DNA from: Colimorpha_A sp045533115
GTDB taxonomy: Bacteria > Bacillota > Clostridia > Oscillospirales > CAG-272
DNA length: 64,000 nt
Assembly: GCA_045533115.1 (NCBI GenBank)
Contig: JAZSHF010000005.1
Coordinates: 3,900-67,899, forward strand
Reading direction: 5' to 3'
A program made the translations under genes and the position numbers. Below the pieces are notes generated by a model, which saw only the letters and a program-made list of their open reading frames with translations, was not told where the DNA came from and searched no databases. Below are positions 50,362 to 60,004 of this stretch, one piece after another. The stretch's first letter is position 1. Every line of letters begins with the position of its first letter.

Positions 50362-51330
50362 ATGACAAAAACTGAAAAAGATGTAAAGCGTCAGCAGCCT
50401 AAGAACGAAAAGTACGCAGGCAAGGCGATGACAAAGGGAAGATATATCCGCACTCAGATGAAGAGAAACTGGGTGGGCTACGTAATGGTAGCGCCCTTCC
50501 TTGTTATGTTCCTCGCGTTTACCGTCGTCCCCGTCGTTCTTTCGATACTTCTCAGCTTTACGTCATTTAATATGCTTCAGCTCCCCGAGTGGAAGGGACT
50601 TGAAAACTACGTTCAGCTCTTCCTCGCGGACGATCTGTTTATTACGGCATTCTCCAACACAATGCTCTTTGCGATCACGACGGGCCCCGCATCCTTCATT
50701 CTTGCGTTCATCGTCGCTTGGTTCATAAATGAGCTTTCTCCCCGTCTGCGTGCGTTTGTAACGCTCATCTTCTACGCACCGTCTATTGCGGGTACCGCTT
50801 ACCTCGTATGGGGTATCTTCTTCAAGGGAGATATCTACGGTTACGTAAACGGTTGGCTCTTAAAGATGGGTATGATAAGCGAGCCGATAGTCTTCTTCAA
50901 GGACGCTGACTACATAGTCCCGCTCTGTATAGTAGTTGCTATCTGGACTTCGCTCGGTACGACCTTCCTTTCAAACATCGCAGGTCTTCAGGGCGTCGAC
51001 CGCTCGCTTTACGAGGCGGGCGCTATCGACGGAGTAAAGAACCGTTGGCAGGAGGCGTGGTATATCACGCTCCCCTCGATGCGCTCAATTCTTCTCTTCG
51101 GCGCAGTTCTTGCGATCACCGGCTCCTTCGGATTCGGCGCCATAGTTAACAGCCTCTGCGGAAACCCCTCGACCGACTACGTGGCATGGACGCTGCAGCA
51201 TCATCTGTCGGAATATATGGGAACACGTTTTGAGTACGGTTACGCGTCTGCCATCGCCGTTGTCCTCTTTGCAATAATGATGGGTGCGAACGCGCTTGTG
51301 CAGAAGTTCCTTTCGAAGGTGGGTGAGTAA
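50362..51330 (+). CDS. ABC transporter permease, MalF/LplB type (first pair)
   Basis: 322 residues, about six membrane helices after a polar N-terminus. The EAA loop that contacts the ATPase is EAGAIDGVKNRWQEAWYIT (about 213-231). It belongs to the binding-protein-dependent carbohydrate permeases. It begins 37 bp after the binding protein and is followed by its partner with one base between them. Confidence 0.92.
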   Translation: MTKTEKDVKRQQPKNEKYAGKAMTKGRYIRTQMKRNWVGYVMVAPFLVMFLAFTVVPVVLSILLSFTSFNMLQLPEWKGLENYVQLFLADDLFITAFSNTMLFAITTGPASFILAFIVAWFINELSPRLRAFVTLIFYAPSIAGTAYLVWGIFFKGDIYGYVNGWLLKMGMISEPIVFFKDADYIVPLCIVVAIWTSLGTTFLSNIAGLQGVDRSLYEAGAIDGVKNRWQEAWYITLPSMRSILLFGAVLAITGSFGFGAIVNSLCGNPSTDYVAWTLQHHLSEYMGTRFEYGYASAIAVVLFAIMMGANALVQKFLSKVGE

Positions 51331-51331
51331 T

Positions 51332-52201
51332 ATGGCAGTAAAGAAATTAAGAGTCCGCGGACACCGCGTCGTTCTTAACCGCTCGAAGGGCGGAGACGTC
51401 GGAATTACCATAATGCTCATTCTTCTCGGAGCGCTTATGTTCTTGCCTATGTGGTACCTTCTCATCGAGTCGGTAAAGCCTCTTGGCGAAAGAAACATAA
51501 CCCCTCCGCTCCTCTACGTCATCAAGCCGACGGCGCAGAACTTCATCGACCTTTTCTCGAACATCAACAGCACCTGGGTACCGATCTCCCGTTATCTCTT
51601 CAATACGATAATCATATCGGTAGCGGCGACCTTCGGATGTCTCGTATTCGGTTCTCTTACCGCTTATGCGCTCTCGAAGATCAAGTTCCCCGGCCGTGTT
51701 GCAATGTTCAAGATGATCCAGTGGTCGCTTATGATAAGCTCGACCATCACCGGTATCACCAACTTCTTTATATTCATTTGGCTCGGTTGGCTTAATACCT
51801 ACTGGATCTCGATAGTCCCCGTATGGGCATCGACCCTCGGTCTGTACCTTATGAAGCAGTTTATCGATGCAAACATCTCGGACGAGATGATCGAGGCTGC
51901 CCGTATAGACGGTGCGGGAGAATTCAGAATTTATTGGCAGATAGTAATGCCGCTCGTTAAGCCCGCTTGGCTTACCCTTCTCGTTACTACCTTCCAGTCG
52001 GTCTGGAATGCAGGTGCGTCCGGCTACGTTTGGTCGGAGCAGCTCAAGACCTTCAATAACGCTATCTCAACGATCAGCACTGTCTCGGCGGGTGCGTCGA
52101 GTGCCGGTTCGGTCGTAATGATGAGCGTGCCGATCATCATATTTATTATAAACCAGTCCAAGATCGTCGAAACGATGGCGTCTTCGGGTATGAAGGACTA
52201 A
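51332..52201 (+). CDS. ABC transporter permease, MalG/YtcP type (first pair)
   Basis: 289 residues from the ATG at 51332, about six helices. EAA loop: EAARIDGAGEFRIYWQIVMP (about 190-209). It pairs with the upstream permease. No ATPase gene is present in the operon, so a shared MsmX-type ATPase encoded elsewhere is probably used. Confidence 0.92.
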   Translation: MAVKKLRVRGHRVVLNRSKGGDVGITIMLILLGALMFLPMWYLLIESVKPLGERNITPPLLYVIKPTAQNFIDLFSNINSTWVPISRYLFNTIIISVAATFGCLVFGSLTAYALSKIKFPGRVAMFKMIQWSLMISSTITGITNFFIFIWLGWLNTYWISIVPVWASTLGLYLMKQFIDANISDEMIEAARIDGAGEFRIYWQIVMPLVKPAWLTLLVTTFQSVWNAGASGYVWSEQLKTFNNAISTISTVSAGASSAGSVVMMSVPIIIFIINQSKIVETMASSGMKD

Positions 52202-52213
52202 AAGGAGGGCGCA

Positions 52214-54331
52214 ATGAAAAACAAAATAACAAAAATATTTGCGGTTCTCGTCGCAGTCCTTATGCTTCTTCCGATGGCAGTATCGGCAGAGCCGTATCAG
52301 ACCTATACATACAGCATAGACGGAGAGCAGCTCGCGTCTCCCCATGCTTATACGCCTAACGCGGTTTTGAACTCGAAAGATATGGGACTTCCCGTACCGC
52401 TTAAAAAGGTATCGGATATGGTCGTTGACGGAAGCGGCAACGTTTACCTTGCAGACAAGGACGCGAACGCCATCTACGTTCTCGACAGAAACCTCAAGTA
52501 CCGCTTCACTATCGACACCTTCATCAACAGCCACGGTATTGAGGACTCCTTCAATAACCCCAACGGCTGCTTTGTAACCGAGAGAAATATCTACGTTGCA
52601 GACACCGATAACAAGCGTATCGTTATCTTTGACCTCGACGGTAACTACGTAAAGCACCTTGAAGAGCCGAAGTCGGATATCTTCGAGGACAACGCGCAAT
52701 ACCGCCCGACCGCTATCGCAGTCGACGCGTCCGACCGTATCTACGTCGTCTCCCCCGATATCTATCAGGGTATCCTCTCGCTTGACGCAAACGGCGAGTT
52801 CCAGGGATATATCGGCGCGCAGAAGGTTTCCTATGACGCATGGGAGGTCTTCTGGAGAACCTTCCAGACTGCAAAGCAGAGAAGCAAGGGCAAGAAGAAC
52901 CTCTCGACCTCGTATAACAACATTACGATAGACGACGAGGGCTTCATTTATTGTACCTCTTCTTCGATCAATGCAGAAAAACAGCAGGCCTCGATCAAAG
53001 ACAAGACCGCCGATTACTCGCCTATCCGCAAGTTCAACGCCGCAGGTAAGGATATCCTCGGACGTAACGGCTTCTTCGGCCCCGGCGGCGAGGTCAAGAT
53101 TCAGGGCGGCGGACTTTCAAAGAAGCCCTCGAGAATCATCGACGTAGCCCTTGGTCCGTCTGGCTCCTGGTCTATAATCGACGCAGAGCGCTCGAAGATC
53201 TTTACCTACGACCAGTACGGTAATCTGCTCTTCGTGTTCGGCGACCGCGGAGACCTTCTCGGTAACGTGAGCGAAATGGCGACCGCTATCGCTTATCAGG
53301 ACACGAACCTTCTCGTGTTCGACGGACTTCTTCAGACCATCACTCTCTATATCCGTACCGAGTACGGTGACGTCCTTATAAGAGCGCTTCAGAACGAAAT
53401 CGACCGTAAGCACGGCGAGGCGGTTAACGACTATCAGGACATTCTTAAGAGAAACAGTAACTTCGACGCAGCTTACATAGGTATCGGTAAAGCTCTTTAC
53501 CGTCAGGGTAAGTACGAAGAAGCTATGAAGATGTTCGCAGCGGCATACGAAACCGATAACTACTCAAATGCGCTGAAGGAAATGCGTCAGAGCTGGGCGG
53601 ATAAATACTTCATACTTATCCCGATAGTCGTCGTCGCAGTGCTCTTTGCGATCACAAAGTTCTTCGGATATGCAGGCAAGGTCAATAAAAAGACGGCGCT
53701 CAAGAAGGGCAAAAAGACCTTCAAGGAAGAGATCCTCTACGCCTTCCACATTATTTTCCACCCCTTCGACGGCTTCTGGGATCTGAAGCACGAAAAACGC
53801 GGTTCCGTCCGCGGCGCTATCTTCTGGCTCGTTCTTGCACTGATCGCGGTATGCTATCAGTCGGTCGGCCGCGCATACGTCTTCAATCCCCGCGCGTCTT
53901 ATACGTCGATGCTCGGCTCGCTCCTTTCACTCCTTGTGCCGGTGGCACTGTGGGTGATCGGAAACTGGTGCCTTACAACGCTCTTTGAGGGCGAGGGAAG
54001 CATGAAGGATATCTTCATCGCAACCTGCTACTGTGCAGTACCTCTTGTGCTGCTTCTCATTCCCGCAACGGCAATAACCAATATTCTCACGCTCAGTGAG
54101 GCAACGATTTATGAAATGCTCGTGTCGATAGCTTGGGTATGGGTAGGACTTCTTCTGTTCTTCGGAACGATGGTCACCCACGACTATCCTATCGGTAAAA
54201 ACGTCCTGACATGTATCGGAACGATCATCGCTATGGCCGTGATCATATTCTGCGTACTGCTCTTCTCGACGCTTATCATGAAGATGATATCCTTCATCAC
54301 GGGTATCGTTGTCGAGTTGTCGTATCGGTAA
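52214..54331 (+). CDS. NHL-repeat / TPR / Yip1-domain membrane protein
   Basis: 705 residues with an unusual order. Signal peptide (about 1-25), then a beta-propeller of NHL-like repeats (about 55-390; GNVYLADKDANAIYVLD, RNIYVADTDNKRIVIFD), a TPR motif (about 415-450; AAYIGIGKALYRQGKYEEA), a membrane helix (about 460-485), a charged linker and a C-terminal Yip1-like domain with five helices (about 520-705). The propeller and TPR lie outside if the signal peptide is used. It sits between two permease pairs and starts 12 bp after the first, so it belongs to this transport system. Role unknown; docking or assembly is a guess. Confidence 0.85.
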   Translation: MKNKITKIFAVLVAVLMLLPMAVSAEPYQTYTYSIDGEQLASPHAYTPNAVLNSKDMGLPVPLKKVSDMVVDGSGNVYLADKDANAIYVLDRNLKYRFTIDTFINSHGIEDSFNNPNGCFVTERNIYVADTDNKRIVIFDLDGNYVKHLEEPKSDIFEDNAQYRPTAIAVDASDRIYVVSPDIYQGILSLDANGEFQGYIGAQKVSYDAWEVFWRTFQTAKQRSKGKKNLSTSYNNITIDDEGFIYCTSSSINAEKQQASIKDKTADYSPIRKFNAAGKDILGRNGFFGPGGEVKIQGGGLSKKPSRIIDVALGPSGSWSIIDAERSKIFTYDQYGNLLFVFGDRGDLLGNVSEMATAIAYQDTNLLVFDGLLQTITLYIRTEYGDVLIRALQNEIDRKHGEAVNDYQDILKRNSNFDAAYIGIGKALYRQGKYEEAMKMFAAAYETDNYSNALKEMRQSWADKYFILIPIVVVAVLFAITKFFGYAGKVNKKTALKKGKKTFKEEILYAFHIIFHPFDGFWDLKHEKRGSVRGAIFWLVLALIAVCYQSVGRAYVFNPRASYTSMLGSLLSLLVPVALWVIGNWCLTTLFEGEGSMKDIFIATCYCAVPLVLLLIPATAITNILTLSEATIYEMLVSIAWVWVGLLLFFGTMVTHDYPIGKNVLTCIGTIIAMAVIIFCVLLFSTLIMKMISFITGIVVELSYR

Positions 54332-54353
54332 CTACTAAAGAAGGAGAGATAAA

Positions 54354-57300
54354 ATGAAAATTTTTAAGAAATTTTTATCGGCTGTGATGGCCTTCTGTAT
54401 GTTGCTTGGTACGCTTTCGGTTCTTTCGGCGCTCCCCGTATTCGGAGCAGAGGAGACCGAAACCCCGCAGGAACCGATAAATGCGACTGACTTCTTCACC
54501 TATGCTTTCAATTCCGAGGAAGAAAAGATCGCATCAATGGACCTTATGGCAGAGCGTTACGGTTACGCTCTTTACGCCGAGCCCCTTACGGGCGAGGTCG
54601 CTATCGTAAACACAAAAACAGGCGATATACTTTCGACTAACCCCTATAACGTCGGCAATATCAAAGCAGATGATTCTGTAAAGAGAAATCTTCTGTCGCA
54701 GGTCATAATCAACTACCAGAGCGTTGACGGAATAATCACCGCCCGCGATATGTCCAGCTTTGAAAGTGCTGCCGAGCTCAAGCAGATCAAGGCAAAGCCG
54801 ATCAAAAACGGTGTCCGCGTTGAGTACGTAATCGGTAAGCAGGAAACACGCTACCTCTTCCCCGAGCAGATCGAGAAGACTCGTTTCGAAGAAGAAATCC
54901 TTTCCAAGATTCCCTACGACCCCGACACGTTCGATGCCAAGACTGCGACTTATGAGGAAAAGCAGGCGCGTCTTCATTACAATAAGATAAAGGCGTCCTA
55001 CGTTCTTAAGGACCCTTCGGACAAAAATGTTCCGGAATCGATCCGCCTCGCAATGCTCAAGCAGTATCCCGTTCTTGATAAGAACTCCGACGTCGGTAAA
55101 AACAGCCCCGTAACGGCGCTTTACGTCTTCGATACTAAGGCGAGCATGAAGCTCAAGAACGAGATCGAGTACATCATCAAGCTCTACTGTCCGAACTACA
55201 CCTATGAGTCAAGACAGTATGACCATGAGCTCTGTCAGTACGAGGAAAAGAGAGAAAACCCCGTTCAGTTCAGAATCGCTCTTGAGTATTACATCGATGA
55301 GACCGGTCTCCGCGTAAGAATACCCGCAAACGGTATCCGTTACGACCAGAGCTCCTACCAGCTCAACAAGATGACCTGTCTTCCCTATATGGGCGCAGCA
55401 GATTCTAATTATACGGGTTACACCGTATTCCCCGACGGCTCGGGCACCCTCGTCCGCTTTGAGGACGTAAAGGAAAGCGGAAGCTCCTTCAGCTTCTTCG
55501 CTATACCCTACGGACAGGACTACGTCTACCGTACTATGAAGATCGGTAAGAACCTTATGCCGATGCGTATGCCGGTATTCGGTATGGTTGAGGATACTCA
55601 GCATACCGTGACCGACGAAGCAACGGGCGAGGAAACGACGTATGTACGCAAGAGCGGCTACTTCGCAATTATTGAAGAGGGCGACGCGCTTGCAATGATC
55701 CGCGCCGTGCACGGCGAAAAGGGACATAACTATTATTCGATCCAAATCGAGCTTGACCCCCGCCCGAAGGATACATTCTCTCTCAGCTCGATAGTATCTG
55801 TCGGCGGAAACGGCTCCATTACCGCGGTTTCCGACAGAAAGTATACGGGTAACTTTACTATCCGTTACATAATGCTTTCCGACCTTGAATACGCAAAGAA
55901 CAACGGTATAGACGCGGCGGGTTGCTATGATACGAGCTATCTGGGTATGGCACTTGCTTACCGTCAGCGTCTTATCTCGACGGGCGCTCTCGTCGATGAA
56001 AAGCTTGAGGCGGGCGATATTCCGCTTTACCTCGAGACCCTCGGCGCAATGAACGTTCAGGAAAAGTTCCTTTCTATTCCCGTAACCGTCAAAAAGGCGC
56101 TTACCACCTTAAACGATATCAAGAAGATCCATTCCGAGCTCGGCGAGGCGGGAATATCCAACCTCGTATTCAAGCTGAACGGCTTTATGAACGGCGGTCT
56201 GAAGAGCACGCTGTCTAATCAGATAGATGTTGAAAAGGTCGTCGGCGGAAACTCGGGACTTAAGAAGCTCCAGAAGTACGCGAACCAAAAGAACTTTGAG
56301 ATCTACCTCAATGCAGACTTCTCGTATACCTACAAGGATACTCTCTTTGACGGCTTCGACCGCCGTAAGGAAGCGGTCCGAGCAATAGACGACCGCTTCG
56401 TACAGAAGCAGGAATACGACGCAGTTCTTCAGAAATTCACAAGCACGGGTATGCTCGTTATCGCGCCCTCTTCCTTTGAAAGCATCTTCGCTAAGCTGAA
56501 TAAGGATGCGAAAAAGCTCAAGCTCGAGGGTCTTGATCTCGGCGCCCTCGGCTCCGACCTCTCCTCCGATTTTGACGAGAAGGAGCCGTACAACCGTGAG
56601 GACTCCAAGCAGCAGGTGATCGACACGCTTGAAAAGGTGCGCAAGGCGGGCTACGACATTATGATGGACGGCGGTAACGCTTATGCCGTCGGATATGCAA
56701 AGCATCTGCTCAATATTCCGCTCGCATCCTCGCGCCGTGCACAGGCGTCTGAGGCAATACCTTTCTTTGCACTCGTATACCACGGATATCTTAACTATGC
56801 CGGCTCGCCGACCAATATGGCGGGCGATATCCGTTACGAGATGCTTAAGATCCTTGAAAACGGCGCAAATCCCTACTTCATTCTCGTTTACCGCAATTCC
56901 GAGAAGCTGAAGGAGGATAAGACGCTTTCCAAGTACTTTGCGATCTCCTATCAGAACTGGAAGGAAGATATCATTGAGACCTATAAGGCGCTCAATGAAG
57001 CACTTTCTCCCGTCAAGAGCTCTCTTATGACCTACCACGGCTTCCTTACAGGTATGAGAGTACCGACCGCGGAAGAGCTTGAGGCCGATCTTAAGGCCGA
57101 GGAAAAGGCAGAGCAGGAGAAGCTCGACAAGGAGCAGGCTGATAAGGATGCAGCCGCAAAGGAAGAGCAGCTTAAGGACCATCTCGGCAACAACTATATA
57201 CCTAACGATACCGAAACGGAATCTCCCGAAGCGAACACTCCGACGAATACCGTTTCAAAGTATCTCGTAGACAACGGAATGATAGTCAAGGTAACGTTTG

Positions 57301-57449
57301 AAAACGGCTACAGCTTCATTCTTAACTACAACTATTTCGACGTTACCGTTGAAGAGTGCGGAGATACCGTTATCCCCAAGCTCGGATACGTAGTGATTGA
57401 TCCTAACGGCGAAATGGTGATCAACAGCGGAGAGGAGGCGGCGAAATGA
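54354..57449 (+). CDS. Large secreted protein, DUF5696-like
   Basis: 1031 residues. Signal peptide (about 1-32), beta-rich N-terminal half, a central region (about 430-850) with strand-helix spacing like a TIM-barrel glycoside-hydrolase fold (for example GSPTNMAGDIRYEMLK and DIMMDGGNAYAVGYAKHLLNIPL), a charged Lys/Glu-rich coiled segment (about 905-945), and a short beta C-terminus. It matches my memory of the DUF5696 family found next to this kind of transporter. Family call is moderate, catalytic activity unproven. It is followed by a permease gene overlapping by four bases. Confidence 0.75.
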   Translation: MKIFKKFLSAVMAFCMLLGTLSVLSALPVFGAEETETPQEPINATDFFTYAFNSEEEKIASMDLMAERYGYALYAEPLTGEVAIVNTKTGDILSTNPYNVGNIKADDSVKRNLLSQVIINYQSVDGIITARDMSSFESAAELKQIKAKPIKNGVRVEYVIGKQETRYLFPEQIEKTRFEEEILSKIPYDPDTFDAKTATYEEKQARLHYNKIKASYVLKDPSDKNVPESIRLAMLKQYPVLDKNSDVGKNSPVTALYVFDTKASMKLKNEIEYIIKLYCPNYTYESRQYDHELCQYEEKRENPVQFRIALEYYIDETGLRVRIPANGIRYDQSSYQLNKMTCLPYMGAADSNYTGYTVFPDGSGTLVRFEDVKESGSSFSFFAIPYGQDYVYRTMKIGKNLMPMRMPVFGMVEDTQHTVTDEATGEETTYVRKSGYFAIIEEGDALAMIRAVHGEKGHNYYSIQIELDPRPKDTFSLSSIVSVGGNGSITAVSDRKYTGNFTIRYIMLSDLEYAKNNGIDAAGCYDTSYLGMALAYRQRLISTGALVDEKLEAGDIPLYLETLGAMNVQEKFLSIPVTVKKALTTLNDIKKIHSELGEAGISNLVFKLNGFMNGGLKSTLSNQIDVEKVVGGNSGLKKLQKYANQKNFEIYLNADFSYTYKDTLFDGFDRRKEAVRAIDDRFVQKQEYDAVLQKFTSTGMLVIAPSSFESIFAKLNKDAKKLKLEGLDLGALGSDLSSDFDEKEPYNREDSKQQVIDTLEKVRKAGYDIMMDGGNAYAVGYAKHLLNIPLASSRRAQASEAIPFFALVYHGYLNYAGSPTNMAGDIRYEMLKILENGANPYFILVYRNSEKLKEDKTLSKYFAISYQNWKEDIIETYKALNEALSPVKSSLMTYHGFLTGMRVPTAEELEADLKAEEKAEQEKLDKEQADKDAAAKEEQLKDHLGNNYIPNDTETESPEANTPTNTVSKYLVDNGMIVKVTFENGYSFILNYNYFDVTVEECGDTVIPKLGYVVIDPNGEMVINSGEEAAK

Positions 57450-58438
57450 CAGCAGTGAAAAAGAGAAATAATGCAAAAAAACGCAGGAAGATAGTTTCTC
57501 TTGACAAGAAAAAGTCAAGAATCGGCTGGCTGTTCGTCCTTCCGTTCATTATCGGACTCCTTATCATTTATCTTCCGATAGTGATCGACTCGATCAACTA
57601 CAGCTTCAACAAGATCATTCCGCTCCCCCCCTCAAAGGGCGGCGGTTCGCGTCTTGAATTCGTTGGTTTTGAACACTATCAGAGAGCGCTTACCGAGGAC
57701 GCAAAATTTACTGAGGTGCTTATCTCGGGCGTAAAGGATCTGGTGTTCGATATTCCCGCGATAGTAATCTTCTCACTCTTCGTTGCAGTGCTTCTTAACA
57801 AGAAGATCCTCGGACGCGCGGCGTTCCGTGCGATATTCTTCATTCCCGTTATTCTTTCTACGGGACTTATAAACGAAATATCGGGTCTTGCATCTGCGGG
57901 ACAGAACTATATGAGCCAGAGCGGAACCGTCGACGACGGCTCGGGTCAGGGCTCGGCAGGCGGCGTTGCACAAATAGTATCGGTAACCGACTTCAGATGG
58001 CTGTTCCAAAATATGCAGGTCGGTAGCGGACTTATCAAATACGTAACGGGTATCGTAAACGATATCTACAATATCATCAACCGCTCGGGCGTTCAGATGC
58101 TTATCTTCCTCGCCGGACTTCAGTCCATTTCGCCCGCGATCTACGAATCCTGCTCGATAGACGGTGCGACGGGTTGGGAGACCTTCTGGAAGATAACCTT
58201 CCCGATGATAAGCCCGATGATCCTCGTAAATTCGATCTATACCGTCATCGACTCCTTTACGTCGAGCGACAGCAAGATAATGTCGTATATCAACAGTAAG
58301 TATACCGACATTGTAAACGGCGGCGGACGAGAGATCGCTACTGCGATGTCGTGGATTTACTTCCTCATAGTAATAGGAATAATTGCTCTGGTAGCCGCCG
58401 TCCTTTCGGCGTACATCTTCTACCAGAGACGTGATTAA
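57446..58438 (+). CDS. ABC transporter permease, MalF/LplB type (second pair)
   Basis: 330 residues, about six helices after a basic N-terminus. EAA loop ESCSIDGATGWETFWKITFP (about 231-250). A long loop (about 147-175) with Gly/Ser-rich SGQGSAGG lies between helices. Start overlaps the upstream stop (ATGA). Confidence 0.9.
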   Translation: MTAVKKRNNAKKRRKIVSLDKKKSRIGWLFVLPFIIGLLIIYLPIVIDSINYSFNKIIPLPPSKGGGSRLEFVGFEHYQRALTEDAKFTEVLISGVKDLVFDIPAIVIFSLFVAVLLNKKILGRAAFRAIFFIPVILSTGLINEISGLASAGQNYMSQSGTVDDGSGQGSAGGVAQIVSVTDFRWLFQNMQVGSGLIKYVTGIVNDIYNIINRSGVQMLIFLAGLQSISPAIYESCSIDGATGWETFWKITFPMISPMILVNSIYTVIDSFTSSDSKIMSYINSKYTDIVNGGGREIATAMSWIYFLIVIGIIALVAAVLSAYIFYQRRD

Positions 58439-58451
58439 GGAGGGAATTGTT

Positions 58452-59495
58452 ATGAATAATACTAAAACAAACTCTCCGAAGATCAAGAGAGAATCTAAAA
58501 ACAAGATCAAGGTAGATTTTGAAAGAACAAACTGGTGGACTCGCTTCCGTCTCCGCTTCCTTACCGGAAACGCGATAAAGAAGGGGCTCACGTGGATCTT
58601 CAGATTTCTCCTTCTTCTCGGAATCTCGTACGTAATTCTTTTCCCGTTCTATACGAAGATAGCATCGTCGTTTATGGGACGTAACGACTTCATCGACGTA
58701 ACGGTCAAGCTTATTCCGAAAAGACCGACTCTTGATACCTATAAGGCAGTAATCGAGTATCAGGATTACTTCAAGGGACTTATGGGAACGGCGACTCTTT
58801 CGCTGGTTTGCGCGATTCTTCAGACTTTTGTCTGTGCGCTCATCGGCTACGGCTTTGCCAAGTATAAGTTCAAGGGCTCGAAGCTTCTGTTCGCTCTCGT
58901 GGTCTTTACGATGGTAATTCCTCACGATACGCTTCGCCTTTCAATGTATATGAAGTTCCAGAATTTCGACATCGGTCTTGGTGGATTTGGAATTTTGAAA
59001 ATGCTGGGTCTCAAGCCTATCAACTTTTTGGAGACTACTACGCCTCTTATGATTCTGTCGGCGACGGGACTTGCCTTTAAGAACGGACTCTTCATATTTA
59101 TGATGAGACAGTTCTTTGCGGGTGTTCCAGACGAGCTTGAGGAGTCTGCATACATTGACGGCTACGGCCCGTTCAAGACCTTCTTCAAGATCATCATCCC
59201 GATTTCGATTCCGATGCTTATAACGATATTCCTCTTCTCTTTTGCATGGCAGTGGACGGATAATTTCTATGTAAATCTCTTTAACATGAGATATAACGAT
59301 AATATCTTCCTGCTGAACGATATACAAGGTATACCGGCTGTGCTCAAGGTCAAGGGATATCCGGGAGAAGCGCTCTTCACGTCGGCGGTATACAGTACCG
59401 AGGCTATCCTGATAATGCTTCCGCTCGTAGTGCTCTACCTCTTCTTCCAGAAGTATCTGGTACAGGGTATCGAGCGTTCCGGTATCGTTGGATAA
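58452..59495 (+). CDS. ABC transporter permease, MalG/YtcP type (second pair)
   Basis: 347 residues from the ATG at 58452, with AAGGAGG eight bases upstream; an earlier ATG overlaps the upstream gene and lacks a good site. EAA loop ESAYIDGYGPFKTFFKIIIP (about 231-250). Last gene of the operon, followed by a strong terminator. Confidence 0.9.
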   Translation: MNNTKTNSPKIKRESKNKIKVDFERTNWWTRFRLRFLTGNAIKKGLTWIFRFLLLLGISYVILFPFYTKIASSFMGRNDFIDVTVKLIPKRPTLDTYKAVIEYQDYFKGLMGTATLSLVCAILQTFVCALIGYGFAKYKFKGSKLLFALVVFTMVIPHDTLRLSMYMKFQNFDIGLGGFGILKMLGLKPINFLETTTPLMILSATGLAFKNGLFIFMMRQFFAGVPDELEESAYIDGYGPFKTFFKIIIPISIPMLITIFLFSFAWQWTDNFYVNLFNMRYNDNIFLLNDIQGIPAVLKVKGYPGEALFTSAVYSTEAILIMLPLVVLYLFFQKYLVQGIERSGIVG

Positions 59496-59503
59496 TATTA
59501 AAA

Positions 59504-59539
59504 CAAAAATCGGCTGTATTCGTACAGCCGATTTTTGTT
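59504..59539 (+). terminator. Terminator of the transport operon
   Basis: CAAAAATCGGCTGTA / TACAGCCGATTTTTG hairpin with T-run, right after the last permease. Confidence 0.9.
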
Positions 59540-59559
59540 TTGGGAGAAGTGTTTTTTGT

Positions 59560-59712
59560 TAACTTTTCTTACTTGTGCAGTTTTTCCCACTTTTCTTTGC
59601 TCGTGCAAAGACAAGTTTCAAAAGAAAGTGCGCCAAGGGGCAAACCGCAAAAATTTGCGAAAGCAAATTTTTACACGTTTTCCCCTTTGGAATCCCCTTT
59701 CGTTCGCCCGTG
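59560..59712. repeat. Family C repeat, copy 2
   Basis: AACTTTTCTTACTTGTG, later GTGCAAAGACAAG, CGCCAAGGGGCAAACCG, TTACACGTTTTCCCCTTTGG; same order as the copies at 5.2 and 61.7 kb. Confidence 0.8.
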
Positions 59713-59815
59713 TCATTCTGAGCGGAGCGCCGCCAGACCCATTCGACCGCGCTCAGGGTGACGGGCGGCGCGAAGTCGAACGGCGAAGCCGCGCCGTAGG
59801 CGGAATCTCGGGCGA
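59706..59815. repeat. Family D repeat (CATTCTGAGCGGAG type)
   Basis: About 110 bp with GTCATTCTGAGCGGAGCGCC, CGCTCAGGGTGACG and GAAGTCGAACGGCGAAGCC, a class of short repeats seen in many bacterial genomes. No gene. Confidence 0.65.
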
Positions 59816-59828
59816 GAACCACGTTGTC

Positions 59829-59925
59829 TAGCCTTCCCCTTGGGGAAGGTGTCGGTCGAAGACCGACGGATGAGGTGTAGCCGCCGTAGACGGCGTTGTA
59901 GGGCGGGGGCTTGCTCCCGCCGTTG
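59829..59925. repeat. Half family B element plus family A hairpin
   Basis: CCTTCCCC half at about 59829-59888, then TTGTAGGGCGGGGGCTTGCT with CCCGCC closing at about 59894-59925. Together with the two preceding repeats they fill the gap to the MORN lipoprotein; no gene is visible. Confidence 0.8.
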
Positions 59926-59955
59926 TCCCGCTGATAGAACGAATTAACACAATAT

Positions 59956-59988
59956 AAAAGCGACAGTCGATACAGACCGTCGCTTTTG
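59956..59988 (-). terminator. Terminator of the MORN lipoprotein gene
   Basis: Hairpin AAAAGCGAC / GTCGCTTTT with imperfect middle and T-run on the minus strand, 15 bp beyond the stop. Confidence 0.75.
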
Positions 59989-60004
59989 ACATGTTTTTAT
60001 GCAG

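Noticed and set aside
56109..57182. 357-codon leftward frame opposite the DUF5696-like gene
   Set aside because: Antisense shadow rich in Leu and Val; no ribosome-binding site.
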